Positions 40,832-52,100 of a DNA stretch of 64,000 nucleotides are shown piece after piece. The stretch is from contig JALKBU010000120.1 in the NCBI GenBank assembly GCA_023091735.1, positions 1 through 64,000 on the forward strand. The letters run 5' to 3'. The translations under genes and the position numbers were made by a program. The notes beneath the pieces are model-generated. The model did not search any database and was not told where the DNA came from. It saw only the letters and a program-made list of their open reading frames with translations. Origin of the DNA: Trichomonas tenax (lineage: Eukaryota > Parabasalia > Trichomonadida > Trichomonadidae). The stretch's first letter is position 1; every line of letters starts with the position of its first letter.

Positions 40832-41134
40832 TTATCTCTTATTGTGACATTTTGTGCAAATTCTTATCAAATTCACTATGTTGATGCAAGCATTCATACT
40901 TAGTGAAAAAATCAATAAGCATTGAGCATTAATTAATGCTTGTGAAAGATTGCCCGCTGAAAAATCAAAAGTGACATTTTTCGTCCACTCAGTAAATTCT
41001 CTCTCAGAGAAGAATACATTGAACAAATCCTCTCTCAGCAAAGAATACAATAGTAAATCCTCTCTCCGATTGTTGAACACAAAAAAAATCGAATACAACG
41101 CAAACATGAGGTTAATGATATGATTTGTGGTCAT
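40832..41134 (-). CDS. Possible small secreted or membrane peptide (100 aa)
   Basis: The frame has a hydrophobic N-terminus (HIINLMFALYSIFFVF), a repeated Arg-Glu-Asp-Leu unit (REDLLLYSLL, REDLFNVFFS) encoded by DNA repeats of about 30 bp near 40995-41070, and a second hydrophobic part. TCAATAAAAA precedes the ATG. Composition is only weakly protein-like and no family is known. Confidence 0.28.
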   Translation of the reverse strand: MTTNHIINLMFALYSIFFVFNNRREDLLLYSLLREDLFNVFFSEREFTEWTKNVTFDFSAGNLSQALINAQCLLIFSLSMNACINIVNLIRICTKCHNKR

Positions 41135-42108
41135 TTTTTATTGATTTATTTTTTGTTTTCAATGTTCTTACTTAAGATTAATTAAATTTAGTTAATTCAT
41201 CAATTATTATCAGTTATAATGCGATACACGTTAATTCACTGAGTTTCTTTAGCGATTTTCGTTGTTTATAAGGAGTATAACTCAACAGTCGAAGAATTGA
41301 ATTGTGATTTAATCGTATTTTATGTATTTATCGATTATAGATAATTGCATTCAATAATGTTCAATACGTTAAACCTAATTTTTGAATGTTGTCAAGAGGA
41401 AAACAATTGCATTGGTCGATAGATTTGAACAACCTTATCGATATATTTGGATTCTGTACATCCCAAAAATGATATTAGTACTGGTCCGAGTTAAATTTTC
41501 AAACATATAAAATGTAATCAAAATATATTTTATAAAACATAATTATTTTCTTTAGTAAATGTAACACACAGTATGTTCTTTATGATCACGCAAGTACAGC
41601 ATTAGATATCAAGAAATTTATTAAATTGAAATCGAATTATAGACTCTAATGATGGAAATCACATTGCCAAATCTCACTGCAGCACTCTTTCATAAGCTGC
41701 TTTGCTTATGATAATTCTTAAATGATTTTTTCTTTGGGAAATTGATATAAAATTATGCCTTTTTCCGATTGCACATTAAAAACATACAGAAGCAGTGCTC
41801 TTGAAGTGTGTGTAAATGAAAAATGCTATAAGGGGTCAATCTCGATTTTTGATAGCATTACACTGGCAATTTGTCGCGGCGGCAAAATGCCAATTTTACT
41901 TTTCACTTTACATCGACAGTTTGCCACGAAAGATCGTTGACATAAATTATATTTAATATCACCATTTAGGCATGTTACATTAAAGCAGTAATGTATCAAT
42001 CTATATGATTTATGAATAATGAGTTTTGATTTTAATAATTTTATTTATTCTCTACTAGATAGATGCATCTAAGATCTATAGACCATTGAAAGGAAGTTCC
42101 ATATCACC
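41135..42108. other. AT-rich gap
   Basis: No gene is recognised. The last 40 bases (ATGCATCTAAGATC and following) are less AT-rich and may belong to the transposase remnant that follows. Confidence 0.4.
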
Positions 42109-42531
42109 ATGAAGGATCATTCTTTGCGGTCAATAATCCGTAGATCCAAGCTTCTAAAAACTGCGGAAGGTATCCCAACTGAAAAGCAACGTGTTATGGT
42201 GGATCCTAAACTGATAGATGAGTATTACAATCTACTCATGGAGAAAGGTGATAAGATTCCTGCCGAAATCTTCTTCAATATTGATGAAGGCGGTTATCAA
42301 GATTTCACGGACGCTAGGAGGATGAGAGTTATAGCTTCAGCCAGCTGCCCACATGCAAATGTTCCTCTTCCGGTATCACGCGACGGAAAGAAAATGTCAA
42401 TCGTAAAGTGTATTTCTGCAAGCGGAGATTCATTGAAACTCAGTGTCGCAATCCCACGTAAGACAATCGAGACTGAGTCTATCAGCTTGGCTTACACGAG
42501 ACAGAGTTCACCAGTACATGTAGTAGCCTAA
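42109..42531 (+). pseudogene. Pogo/CENP-B-type DDE transposase remnant
   Basis: A 140-residue frame matches the middle of a pogo/Tigger-like transposase: GIPTEKQRVMVDPKLIDEYY, then IFFNIDEGGYQDFTDARRM, which holds the first catalytic Asp (FNIDEGG). PLPVSRDGKKMSIVKCISAS and IPRKTIETESISLAYT follow. The DNA-binding helix-turn-helix and the second and third catalytic acids are missing. Base composition is richer in G and C than neighbouring spacers. It is a dead fragment or the start of a diverged copy; no terminal inverted repeats or TA duplication were found. Confidence 0.75.
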
Positions 42532-42620
42532 GGGACATTTTACCGCGGTACTTTTTTTGTTATGTCCTTTTCTCACTTCACTTTTAACTTAAAAAGTGAG
42601 ATCAGAAGGATGTTACTATT

Positions 42621-42778
42621 GACTTCAAATGACATCAAGGACGCGTCAACCGACTTAGAATGACATCGAGGATGCTTCTAATGGTCTTTGTTGACATCTT
42701 CGCAAGATTGAACTGACTTTAAATGACACCGAGGATGCTTCTAATGGTCTTTGATGACATCTTTGCAAGATTCAACTG
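42621..42778. repeat. 63-bp minisatellite, about 2.5 copies
   Basis: Two full units (42653-42715 and 42716-42778) share GAGGATGCTTCTAATGGTCT and about nine tenths of all positions. A partial diverged unit (42621-42652) precedes them. Although 63 is a multiple of three, no frame stays open across a unit. It lies directly downstream of the transposase remnant and may be part of the same old element. Confidence 0.85.
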
Positions 42779-43042
42779 ACTTCTAATTATTATGTCAGTA
42801 GACGCCTCTCAGATGCATCTCTATTTAACTATTTTTCCATGGCTTTCTAAATCTTTGTCCTTTTTCTGAATTTGCAATAAAAATATTTTCAATTGATTAT
42901 CATCAATATCATTCATCTAGTATACTTTATAGTAGAGATACATTTGTGAATTTTGTGTCATTTTATGATGGTCCAAAACGAAGTATTCGCAATTTTCAAA
43001 TTAACGAAAATATTTACAAACATAAACATTTAAAACATATAA

Positions 43043-44311
43043 CTAAAACATGGATTGAAGAGTATTATTAGCTGTAGCTCTATTTCTCGGAGATATCGTT
43101 CTTGTGTAAACAATCGAATTAATTTTCGCTCTTTGTCTGAAAAGCGCGCCCTGAGCCTTATGATCGGGTGCATCCGAGAAGTTCTTGTTCCTCGCTGATC
43201 TAGCAGCAATCATTGCGTTCCTATCGATCTCAACGATTTTGTCTTCGAGTTTGTGGGCTGTTTTCTCTGCTCTTTCGATCTCTTGCTGCGCTTTGAGGAG
43301 TGTCTTGTCGTACTGGTTCTTTATGGCCATTTCCCTCGCTGAGTGCTTCTCCTGCTGCTTCTTGATGAATTCCTGACGCTTCAAATTCAACTCAGCGAGA
43401 TATCTCCTTTTTCCTTCTTCTTTCTCTTTCGCTTCCAACTCTAGGGCTTGGCATCTCACATCGTTTGCTTCCGCGTACCTTCCTGATGTCACCATATGCT
43501 GCTCGCGGCAACGCAACTGAAGGAGAGTCGAACTTGGTTTGAGAAATTCGTTGGGAGTTTCTGATTCGAAAATTTTGTCGAATTCTTTAAGTTCTTGAGC
43601 ATCGTTTTCATCAAGTTGTTTAAGACTTCTGTCTCTGTATTCAGCAGCCTCTTTGAGCCTCTGGTCCCATTGTTTTTTGATAGATTCGAAATCTGCGTGT
43701 GATTGATGATATTTTTCTGTGATTAAGTCTTGTTTTTGAGATTGAATTTCTTCGTATCGTTCGTTGCTCTCAAGAGCAATGAGAGCTCTCGATTGTGTAA
43801 CGCATTTTTCAGCAAGAAGATAATCTCCGTGTGCTAGAGCCTCTTTTCGCTTGACACCGAGTGCAGCTATAACTTGCTTCCTCACTAATGGATCAATTTG
43901 GTCAACTGAGTGTCCAGAAATCAATAATCCTATGGCATAATCGACATCTTCTTGCGTAGGACCCTTCAAAGCATGTGTCAAACTGCGCTCCAGAAGTTGC
44001 GGGTTCTGATTCGGATCCTCAGAGTACTTGTAATTCGTTATATACTCGATTGCAGCCGCGATTGTCCTCGAAGCCGGCTGATTTCGCCATTCCTTCAGCT
44101 GTCTCTCCTTCTCCTTAAGGAGTGGAAGCATCGATGGAAACAGTTGTGGGTCGATGTCGTTCATCTCGCATCCATTAATTAGGGCGAAAACCACAACCAT
44201 TGCGTCTGGATTCCCTTCGAGTGTGTATTTGTATACGTGTGGTCTGTATCTGATTGCTTTCTGTCTTCTGCTCGTTAAAAATCCCGTCTTTCGAGGACTT
44301 CTTGCAGACAT
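43043..44311 (-). CDS. Helical/coiled-coil protein of unknown function (422 aa)
   Basis: Residues about 20-165 are helical and contain two similar segments (VVVFALINGCEMNDIDPQLF and YAIGLLISGHSVDQIDPLVR), an internal duplication. Residues about 190-375 are a charged coiled coil with many Lys, Glu and Gln. The basic C-terminus (TISPRNRATANN) looks disordered. There is no membrane helix. Proteins of this layout are common in trichomonads and may be cytoskeletal, but I recognise no named family. Confidence 0.8.
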   Translation of the reverse strand: MSARSPRKTGFLTSRRQKAIRYRPHVYKYTLEGNPDAMVVVFALINGCEMNDIDPQLFPSMLPLLKEKERQLKEWRNQPASRTIAAAIEYITNYKYSEDPNQNPQLLERSLTHALKGPTQEDVDYAIGLLISGHSVDQIDPLVRKQVIAALGVKRKEALAHGDYLLAEKCVTQSRALIALESNERYEEIQSQKQDLITEKYHQSHADFESIKKQWDQRLKEAAEYRDRSLKQLDENDAQELKEFDKIFESETPNEFLKPSSTLLQLRCREQHMVTSGRYAEANDVRCQALELEAKEKEEGKRRYLAELNLKRQEFIKKQQEKHSAREMAIKNQYDKTLLKAQQEIERAEKTAHKLEDKIVEIDRNAMIAARSARNKNFSDAPDHKAQGALFRQRAKINSIVYTRTISPRNRATANNTLQSMF

Positions 44312-45277
44312 TTTTTAAATTTATTAACGCACTAAAAATAATTTTTTGTTACAATAATTTCACTTTTTTGAACATAAAAAATTATTTTTATTCTATTTTA
44401 TTATTAGATCTATCATATAAAGACTGATCTCAATCCGTTTCATAAACTTGTTTTGATTTATCATCAATATTCATCGAAATATCAAATCAAATATTCTCAA
44501 ATGTAGGATTTTGAGCTTAGTCCTTATTATGATATCTTTCCCATAGATTTTAAAATATGATTATAGACTAGGAAAGTATAAACTCAATAATATGAAATTG
44601 AAAATTTGAAAAGAAAGTATTTTGAGATTTTTGAAGAATGTATATGATTTGAATTAAAAATCAAGCAACTTTGATTTTTTAGATTTGTGAAACAATTATT
44701 TTTTAATATCAAAAATCACAAAATTGATGAAACAATATTTTTTTCTAAACCTTTTCTGATTTTGGAACAATCGATCAATAGATAGCAATTGATGCATAGA
44801 TCACAATTCCAACAAATTTGGCAAGAATTTATTTGAGAATTTTTGATATCTGTGATATTCCAGAGAAACAAACTTATTGCAAAGAGAGTCGATGGAAAAT
44901 ATCCCATGTATAGCCTATTTTTAATACCAAATCATGTCAATAAATAATTTTCCTTTGTCAAGATTGATAATATTGTATTTTGACTAGAAAAATATCAGTT
45001 GTAGACAAAATAATATCGAAATCCGAAGGAAAATCGAACAATAAATGATTGGGGATCAAATTAATCTTATTAATTTATTGAGAAGTTTTCTCGTTAATAT
45101 TTAAAATCGATTTTGACTCGAAACATAGCATATATAAGATAAGTAGACCACAAATATCCAGTAAAATCGGGCATAAAAAATAAAAATCAATATTTTTCAA
45201 TAAAATAAGCTATATAGATAATGCATATACCAAATATATGAAAATTAAAAAATGTTATCAAAAAACAAAAAATAAAA
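44312..45277. other. Divergent AT-rich intergenic region
   Basis: It separates a minus-strand and a plus-strand gene. AAAAAAGTGAAATTATTGTA, read on the minus strand, lies about 50 bp upstream of the 44311 start. No gene is seen; a short frame at 44716-44907 is dismissed. Confidence 0.45.
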
Positions 45278-46384
45278 ATGAAGTTTCAAGAAAGTTGTTC
45301 AATGTATTTTAGGGAATTTTTGAGCTCAGTTCCCGGTGATATTGAGGCGTACGCTTCACGCAAGAAACAACTTTTTCTTCCAAGCTTTCCACCGCATTTT
45401 ATCAATGAATTAATTTCAAATGTAACAGAAATATTCAAATTCGAACAGAGTTTACTCGAAATTACACCACAAGTGATCGTTTGCGGTGACCTTCATGGCC
45501 ATTTGCTCGATCTTTTACGAGTTTTGAAAACGTATGGCTCTCCAGAAGCGCGGCAGTATCTCTTTCTCGGCGATATTGTCGACCGTGGGGAGTTCTCTAT
45601 CGAATGCATAGTTCTTATTTACATAATGAAATGTATTTGGCCAAAAACGGTTTGGATTATTCGAGGAAATCACGAGTTCGCTTATCTATGCGGTCAATGT
45701 GGCTTCTTGAGCCAATTGATAGACGTTTACGGCAATATGAATATTTTCCGTGCTTTTTTGAAATCCTTTTCTTATCTTCCATTGGCAGCAATGATTGGCA
45801 CAACAACACTGTGTGTGCACGGTGGTCTCAGTCCTTCTTTATACTCTTTAGCCCAAATTAAAAACATACAAAGACCTTTCGATGATTTTGGAGAAGATGA
45901 CTTAATAGACGGACTCCTTTGGTCGGACCCCAATAATGATCTGAGAGAATACACGGATTCGCCCAGAGGAACAGGTTTCTTCTTTGGAGCTTCTGCAGCA
46001 GACAAATTTCTAAAATCAAATAAGCTAAAATACGTAGTGAGAGGTCACGAGTGCGTTCCCGATGGCTATTTCACGCATTTTGGATCGATTATCACGGTTT
46101 TTGGAGCATCGAATTATTGCGGAATGGTTAACAATTATTCGGCTGTTTTGAACTTCAAATCTGATGGAGTATACGAACCGCGAAGATTTCATGCTCTCGA
46201 TTATTTGCTAAGAAATTATACAATATTCGTGAAAGAAAAGAACTACACAAGTGTTGAACCACAGTCAGCGCGTAACTTCGATCCAAGGCCAAAGGAGCAC
46301 TTACCGAAGCTCAAAGGAAAGACGCCGCGTGCTTCTGTGCGTCACAATAAATTCCAAATTTCTCCGATCAAAAGGAAGGTGTAA
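45278..46384 (+). CDS. PPP-family Ser/Thr protein phosphatase (PP1/PP2A-like)
   Basis: A 368-residue protein with all signature motifs: GDLHGH (70-75), GDIVDRG (98-104), RGNHE (129-133), HGGLSP (181-186) and RGHE (255-258). The usual FSAPNYCG block reads FGASNYCG (275-282). Metal-binding Asp, His and Asn residues are all kept, so it should be active. The core is closest to PP1. N-terminal residues 1-60 and the basic C-terminal 60 residues (PKLKGKTPRASVRHNKFQIS) go beyond the minimal PP1 core and may bind regulators. There are no EF-hands or TPRs. Confidence 0.93.
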   Translation: MKFQESCSMYFREFLSSVPGDIEAYASRKKQLFLPSFPPHFINELISNVTEIFKFEQSLLEITPQVIVCGDLHGHLLDLLRVLKTYGSPEARQYLFLGDIVDRGEFSIECIVLIYIMKCIWPKTVWIIRGNHEFAYLCGQCGFLSQLIDVYGNMNIFRAFLKSFSYLPLAAMIGTTTLCVHGGLSPSLYSLAQIKNIQRPFDDFGEDDLIDGLLWSDPNNDLREYTDSPRGTGFFFGASAADKFLKSNKLKYVVRGHECVPDGYFTHFGSIITVFGASNYCGMVNNYSAVLNFKSDGVYEPRRFHALDYLLRNYTIFVKEKNYTSVEPQSARNFDPRPKEHLPKLKGKTPRASVRHNKFQISPIKRKV

Positions 46385-46713
46385 TATAGATGATTTTGTT
46401 TGTAAATATTATTGTAGTGTTTTATCCATGATTTTTACAACTTATATATTTTTATGTTTTTTATATTATCATTTTCAACAAGGAACTTACCAACATCACA
46501 CCAATTTTTTGGGAAATATTATTTTTTTAAATGATTTTGATTGTTTAAAGAAATATAAAATTATGAAATTATATATTTCTTTATATTAAATGAAATATAT
46601 TAAGAAAGCTGATATAATTTATAATTTTGTTGAAAAAACGAAAGCTGGTGAAAGTTATGAAACTAAATAAACAAATTTACAAAACAAAAAAACAAAGATA
46701 TATAAAACAAAGC
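46385..46713. other. Convergent intergenic spacer
   Basis: AT-rich sequence between convergent 3' ends; nothing else is seen. Confidence 0.55.
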
Positions 46714-48093
46714 CTAATGAGCAGGATTAGGCTTAAAATCTTTGACATATTCAATTGCAGAAACGAAAACTGTCTTTGCGTATTCCATCGATGAAGTGAG
46801 TTTCAGGCCGACGGCCGTCTTAATGAACAAAGCGAGAGGAAGAGGATCAGCTAAAGGCCACACAGACATCAATGGCCAGTAGACGGAGAAGATGTCGTCG
46901 AATGCCAGGATAGTGTTGTTCTCGCTTGGCTCTTCATCTGTATCTTTAACTTTGTTCATGTTCTTCTTCGCGACGAAATCGATGTGATTCATCGCTTTAA
47001 GTGATAGCCAAGCGAAAGCGGCTGGATCTGTGTAGAACTGCATCTGGGAGATCGATTCAAGAGCTTTGACGTAGTTTGGAGCGATTTCTTTGAACTTCAT
47101 TTTCATTTGCTCTGGTTTGAGCATAACAGGGCTGATTCCAAGCTCTTCACACGTCATTTCACGTACAATTTTACAATTCTTTGTGTATTGTGTGTAATCG
47201 AGCTTCATGTTCAAGAATGGACTTCTAATATATAATTGATCGAAATAAAAGCGAACTACAGCACACCTTAAGATTGTAGTCTGTTTGGGATTCGACGGAT
47301 GCAGTATTTCACCCAATTGATTGAAACATTTCGCAATTCCTAAAAATTGAATTTTTGGAGAATTCCACAAATCTGTGGTTGCTCCGTTTCCGAATATAGT
47401 ATTCTTGAGCATTGTAACAGATTCGTCGATGAATGGCTGAAAAATCTCGTATTTATCATTCGTAAATATGTAACAGAAAAATAGATCGTCGAAACCGGAG
47501 ATCTCGCAGTAGTCATTCTTCGATTCGATCAAAGAGTTAAAGTTTTTCAGAGAGTCATGCATCAATTGCTCCGAAATAACAGGATAACGTGTGTCAAATT
47601 TGAATTTTCTGGCATATTTGTCCAATTGCGCTATTTTCATTACAATCTGTTTAATATCTGTCCTGGAGTCGAACTTGAAGCATGCTTCTTTCTTATATTC
47701 ATCGGCTTTGAATGTAGCAATAAATCCAGCGTTTTTACAGTCTTTGAGATAACAAAGCACTCTTGAGATTTTCATAGCGCAAATGCTGAAATAATCTGAG
47801 TTCAAACATCGATATTTCGTTTGTAATTTCATTAATTTTTTGTAAATAATGATTTGTATTGCGGAAGCCGCAGTTACGGGCTTAGGAAGCCGAAAATTGA
47901 AAAGGTTGAAGTTCTTTTCTTCGCTTTTCAATATAAAATATTGGAATAATTTTTTGGTCTTTTCAAATTGAATGAGAAATTCCTCTTCTCGCGGCTTTTT
48001 CATGAAGTTCAGGTCTATGTAGCTCGTGCAGTCTTGGTCCAAAGCATTGCTGTACGGCACATTCATCAGCTTCGTTTCCTCTGATTTACTCAT
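46714..48093 (-). CDS. Possible VPS9-domain protein (459 aa)
   Basis: A soluble, mostly helical protein without signal or membrane segments. Residues about 385-450 (ILAFDDIFSVYWPLMSVWPL, then ADPLPLALFIKTAV and SSMEYAKTVFVSAIEYV) resemble the end of a VPS9 domain, including the Asp before the helix and the final aliphatic helix. VPS9 proteins activate Rab5-type GTPases on endosomes. The N-terminal two thirds have no recognised domain. The start at 48093 is the first ATG; GTGTCAAAGA lies about 70 bp upstream on the coding strand. Confidence 0.5.
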   Translation of the reverse strand: MSKSEETKLMNVPYSNALDQDCTSYIDLNFMKKPREEEFLIQFEKTKKLFQYFILKSEEKNFNLFNFRLPKPVTAASAIQIIIYKKLMKLQTKYRCLNSDYFSICAMKISRVLCYLKDCKNAGFIATFKADEYKKEACFKFDSRTDIKQIVMKIAQLDKYARKFKFDTRYPVISEQLMHDSLKNFNSLIESKNDYCEISGFDDLFFCYIFTNDKYEIFQPFIDESVTMLKNTIFGNGATTDLWNSPKIQFLGIAKCFNQLGEILHPSNPKQTTILRCAVVRFYFDQLYIRSPFLNMKLDYTQYTKNCKIVREMTCEELGISPVMLKPEQMKMKFKEIAPNYVKALESISQMQFYTDPAAFAWLSLKAMNHIDFVAKKNMNKVKDTDEEPSENNTILAFDDIFSVYWPLMSVWPLADPLPLALFIKTAVGLKLTSSMEYAKTVFVSAIEYVKDFKPNPAH

Positions 48094-48248
48094 TTATTTT
48101 TTTATTATTTTAGGGTGCGAAACTAATTTTTGAGTTAATTGTTATTTTGTTTTTCTAATCTTTGACACTTTGATGATAAAACTGTATGTTGTTATTTGAA
48201 TAAATATCTCCAAAAAACAAAGATTTAATTAAAAAGTGACACATATCA

Positions 48249-48557
48249 ATGTTGCTTATTTTCATAATTGCAGCAGCAGCGAAGGCAAAAGATCACAAAA
48301 AGGATCAAACCACAGAAGTAAATCAAGGAAGCAATAACGATTCCGGATTCGGAGGCGTTATTAACGAATTTTTCAAAATATTTAAAGGTTCTTCGTCAGC
48401 AAACAAGACAGCACCAAATCCGCCAGAAAAGAAGACAAAAACTCCTCGTCCTGAAGTGCAAAAAATAGAATCTCCCAAAGAAAAATTATTAAAGAAAGTT
48501 CTAAACGAGTCTCTATATGTCGTACCTATTCCTGATGAGTTCCAGCTTCTCATGTAA
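48249..48557 (+). CDS. Small secreted Lys/Pro-rich protein
   Basis: A 102-residue protein. The first 13 residues (MLLIFIIAAAAKA) form a clean signal peptide with an Ala-X-Ala cleavage site. The mature part is basic, Asn/Gly/Ser-rich, then Pro/Lys-rich (PPEKKTKTPRPEVQ), with a short helical C-terminus. There is no Cys and no membrane helix. AAAAAGTGACACATATCA runs directly into the ATG, the clearest example of the AAAGTGACA element beside a TCA initiator. Function unknown. Confidence 0.7.
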   Translation: MLLIFIIAAAAKAKDHKKDQTTEVNQGSNNDSGFGGVINEFFKIFKGSSSANKTAPNPPEKKTKTPRPEVQKIESPKEKLLKKVLNESLYVVPIPDEFQLLM

Positions 48558-49111
48558 TCATTTTTTTTTTCAAAAAATAACATATATTTTTGAGTTCAGA
48601 TATATCTGAATTATAATTCATTCACTCAAACTCCTTAACCAACGATGCGACATTCTTTGCATACCATAGTTTTATATTGTTGTTACTTGTTTTTTTCTTA
48701 TCTTTATACTTAAAAAATATTTTCAAAATTTCTCATCAAACAATCATTAATCACCATACTGAGCCAAATTCTAATATATTTTTTTTCATCTTTTCCTATT
48801 TAATTTTTGGATATTTTTTCATATTTTCAAAAACGAAAAATAGTTTTGCTAACTTCTTCTTGTATAGTCATTGATTTGAATATTAAAAATATTAATATAT
48901 TAGTTCTTCATTTTGATTCTATGGTCTTTTTAGCATAATATTAATCAAATTTTGACAAATAAATTAAAGAATTGCCACGTAAAGAGTTCCTTAAATACCC
49001 TGTTTTATTATTTCTTCCTCTAGAATTATTTTTTTTCCATTTTTAGAAAAAAATTCAACCATAGACACAGTCTATACAATGTAGAGCCAAAAGTAGCCGT
49101 TTTGGATTTAG
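48558..49111. other. AT-rich spacer
   Basis: Poly-T runs and AT-rich sequence. TTTTGACAAATAAATTAAAG and GCCACGTAAAGAG near 48950-48985 resemble the recurrent element about 130 bp before the next gene. No gene is recognised. Confidence 0.4.
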
Positions 49112-52100
49112 ATGAAGAGAGGATCTCTCAAGTTAGTCTCTTCTGCTGTAGGAGGATCCAATCGGCCGAGTCGCTCTCTTTCATCATCATGTGAATATTG
49201 CGCCGTTTGCTCCAATTACATTGTTTTTTTATACAAAATGCCGAAATTCGAGATTGTTGATGCGATAAACTGCAATGGGAAGATATTTCTGTATATATGT
49301 CTCCAGAGAAATGGATATCCGATACTTGCATACTTGACAAACGAATATATTCTCTATTTTTACAATATAAAAACTCACATGTTGCTCCAAGGATCGAGAA
49401 TATACATTGAACGCTCTATTTTGCACATGGAGTTCTCAAATATGCACGATAAACTATACTTTACTACTAATAAAATCAGTTCAATTTACTCTGTGGACAT
49501 TAATTTTCAAGATTCGTTGGAGATCACACTTCCCATATCTTCAGTCTGCAAAAATTTCGCTGTTTGTCCGTTCTCAAACAATCATTTGTTAATAGCAACA
49601 AATACAATGGATATAATGCTATATAATTTAGAAACGACCGAATTTATAAAATACCCTAACCAAATAGATGTTGTGAGTATGAAATTCAGTCCTTTGAACA
49701 ACAATGTAGTTTTAATTATCACGAAAAAACACAAATGGCTGATTTTGAATGTAGAAGAGTCATCAATTACACTAATATCGGAATGTTCAAATAGATCAAT
49801 AAACATTGGCACTGGTGATTGGCTCCAAGATTCACCCACAACCATAGTTACAACAGATCTCGAAAAATCTGTATTATATCTATGGTCAATAACCAGCGGA
49901 GAAGTCTTAAAAATCATCAGTCTTTCAGGACAGAAAATATCTAACATTATTAGGGCTGATGAAAAAGATATTAAATTTTATTACGCAAATGGAATTGTTT
50001 CGACTTATAGCCTCATTGACGAGAAAGAGCAGGTTCTTGTGAACAGTGGACACACAGGTTCAGTTTTCTCCGGCCAATTCATGCCGAATAATGGAAACAT
50101 TTTGGCGACCGTTTCAGATGATGGAAGATATTGTTTCTGGTCTGTTCCTACAATGAAATTGATCGACACAATGAAACTGAAATGTGAAGAATTCAAGCAT
50201 GTCTACTGTGTGGAGTTCTCTCCTGGCGGTGGATACATTGTAACTGGCCACGACAAAGGTTTTATTTCTGTTTATTCTAATGATGCTCGGAAACTTTTGT
50301 TTAAAGAAAAACTTCACAATGGAAACGTTTTGAATGTTTCCTGGTGCAAAGTTCAACCGAATTTCATTGCTTCTATCTCTTCTGATGCTTCCTGTATTGT
50401 TTATGATATCAAAAAGAAAGAAATTGATTCTTCAATCGCTGCAAAAGATCCTCTTCATAAAATCCAATGGTCTCCTTTTTCAATCGCAATTGCAATCGCG
50501 TGCATGAATGGAACTCTCTACGTTCGTTCCAATGGCGCCAGGTACACTCTCATCAATATAGGAAAGACATCTTTGTTGGATGTCCAATGGAGTTTAACAA
50601 ATCCAAACATTGTTGCTACATGTAATGAAACTGGTGAAATTGCGATTTGCGATATTGAAACAAGAACATTTAAGAAGTTCCAAGCACACAATGACGCTTG
50701 CGTTACACTGTGCTGGGTTCCAGAGCTCAAAGATATTCTCGTGAGTGCAGGAAAAGACGGAATGATCATTGTTTGGGATGCACAAAAATTGCAACCAATA
50801 AGTGCAATGCAAGCACACATAACAACAATATTTTCGATTGCCATGCATCCAGATCATCCATATCTCGTTGCTTCAATGTCCAAGGATACAACAGTGTGCT
50901 TGTGGACACTAGAAGACTGCTTTACTAATTCATGTTCAACAATATTAGAAAATACAGAAAAATCAATCGCTGCACAAAACGTTTCTCCAAAAGAAGGCGG
51001 CGACAACATTGAAAAACTCGTTCACAGAGTCCTTAAAGATGGCTTTAAGACTGTTTTCAACGATAAAGATATCAGTCACATCAATGATATCTCTGTTATC
51101 ATGAAAACGAAAGCGAATAATTTACTCAAGAATATTCCTTTGGAAATGAAAACATTGCAGAGAGCGAAAAATTCAAGAAGCAAAGTTATCGATGCAGCAG
51201 AATTATTTTTGAAGCTCGGAAATCACAAGAAATACTGCGAATTGATGTTCGTTTGTGGAGAGTTCGATAAAGCTTTAGCAGCAGCACCATTCGTTTCGTA
51301 TAACTTCTGGAAATCATTAATGGAAGCGAGAACAATGGTCGAAGATAAATTGAAGAACACTTATTTGTATAAATTGCTATGCGGCGAATTCGAAGGCGCA
51401 ATCAACGATTTAATAGAAATAAGAGACTTCGATGGCGCATTTTTGTTGATGGCAGCAATAGACAATCATAAACACGGACCAGAAACAATGTCTGTTTTCA
51501 GAGAAACAGAAGTCAACAAGATTCCTTATGTCAATGATTATTCTGATATTCCGCCCATATTCGATGGCTATGATGTCATCACTAAACACGTGAAGAAGTA
51601 CAAAAAGCACGGAAAGATATTACTCGCTGCAGGTTTGTATTTATCATTCGGAGATTATATCTCTGCCTGTTGGACATTGACATTTTGCGGTGAAAGTTTG
51701 TGGGCAATGGAAATCGCCAAAAAATTCAAGTTTGAAGATGAAAAATTCTGGATGATACATTGCGCGAGATTAGTTTTCAATGGAATGATAGATCAAGCAT
51801 TTAGTTTAGCACCGATGAGAGTCAAGAAACAATTAATGCCGATGCTTGATACTTCTCACATCAGTGATGATTTTTACCAAAAGTTCGGACTCCAAAAACC
51901 AGATTTTTATTTAAGCCAAGCTGCTCATGATAGAACGAATATGAAAGGATTGAATCTCATGCTTGGCAGCAGAGTCCAAGAAGGAATGAATTTGTTCATT
52001 GCGAGAATACAAAATCTGATGAAAGAAAAAGTTTTCGATTTCGTTGAATTCACGACATTTGTTGAAATATTGGAAAGAATTACTGAAACAAATAACACTG

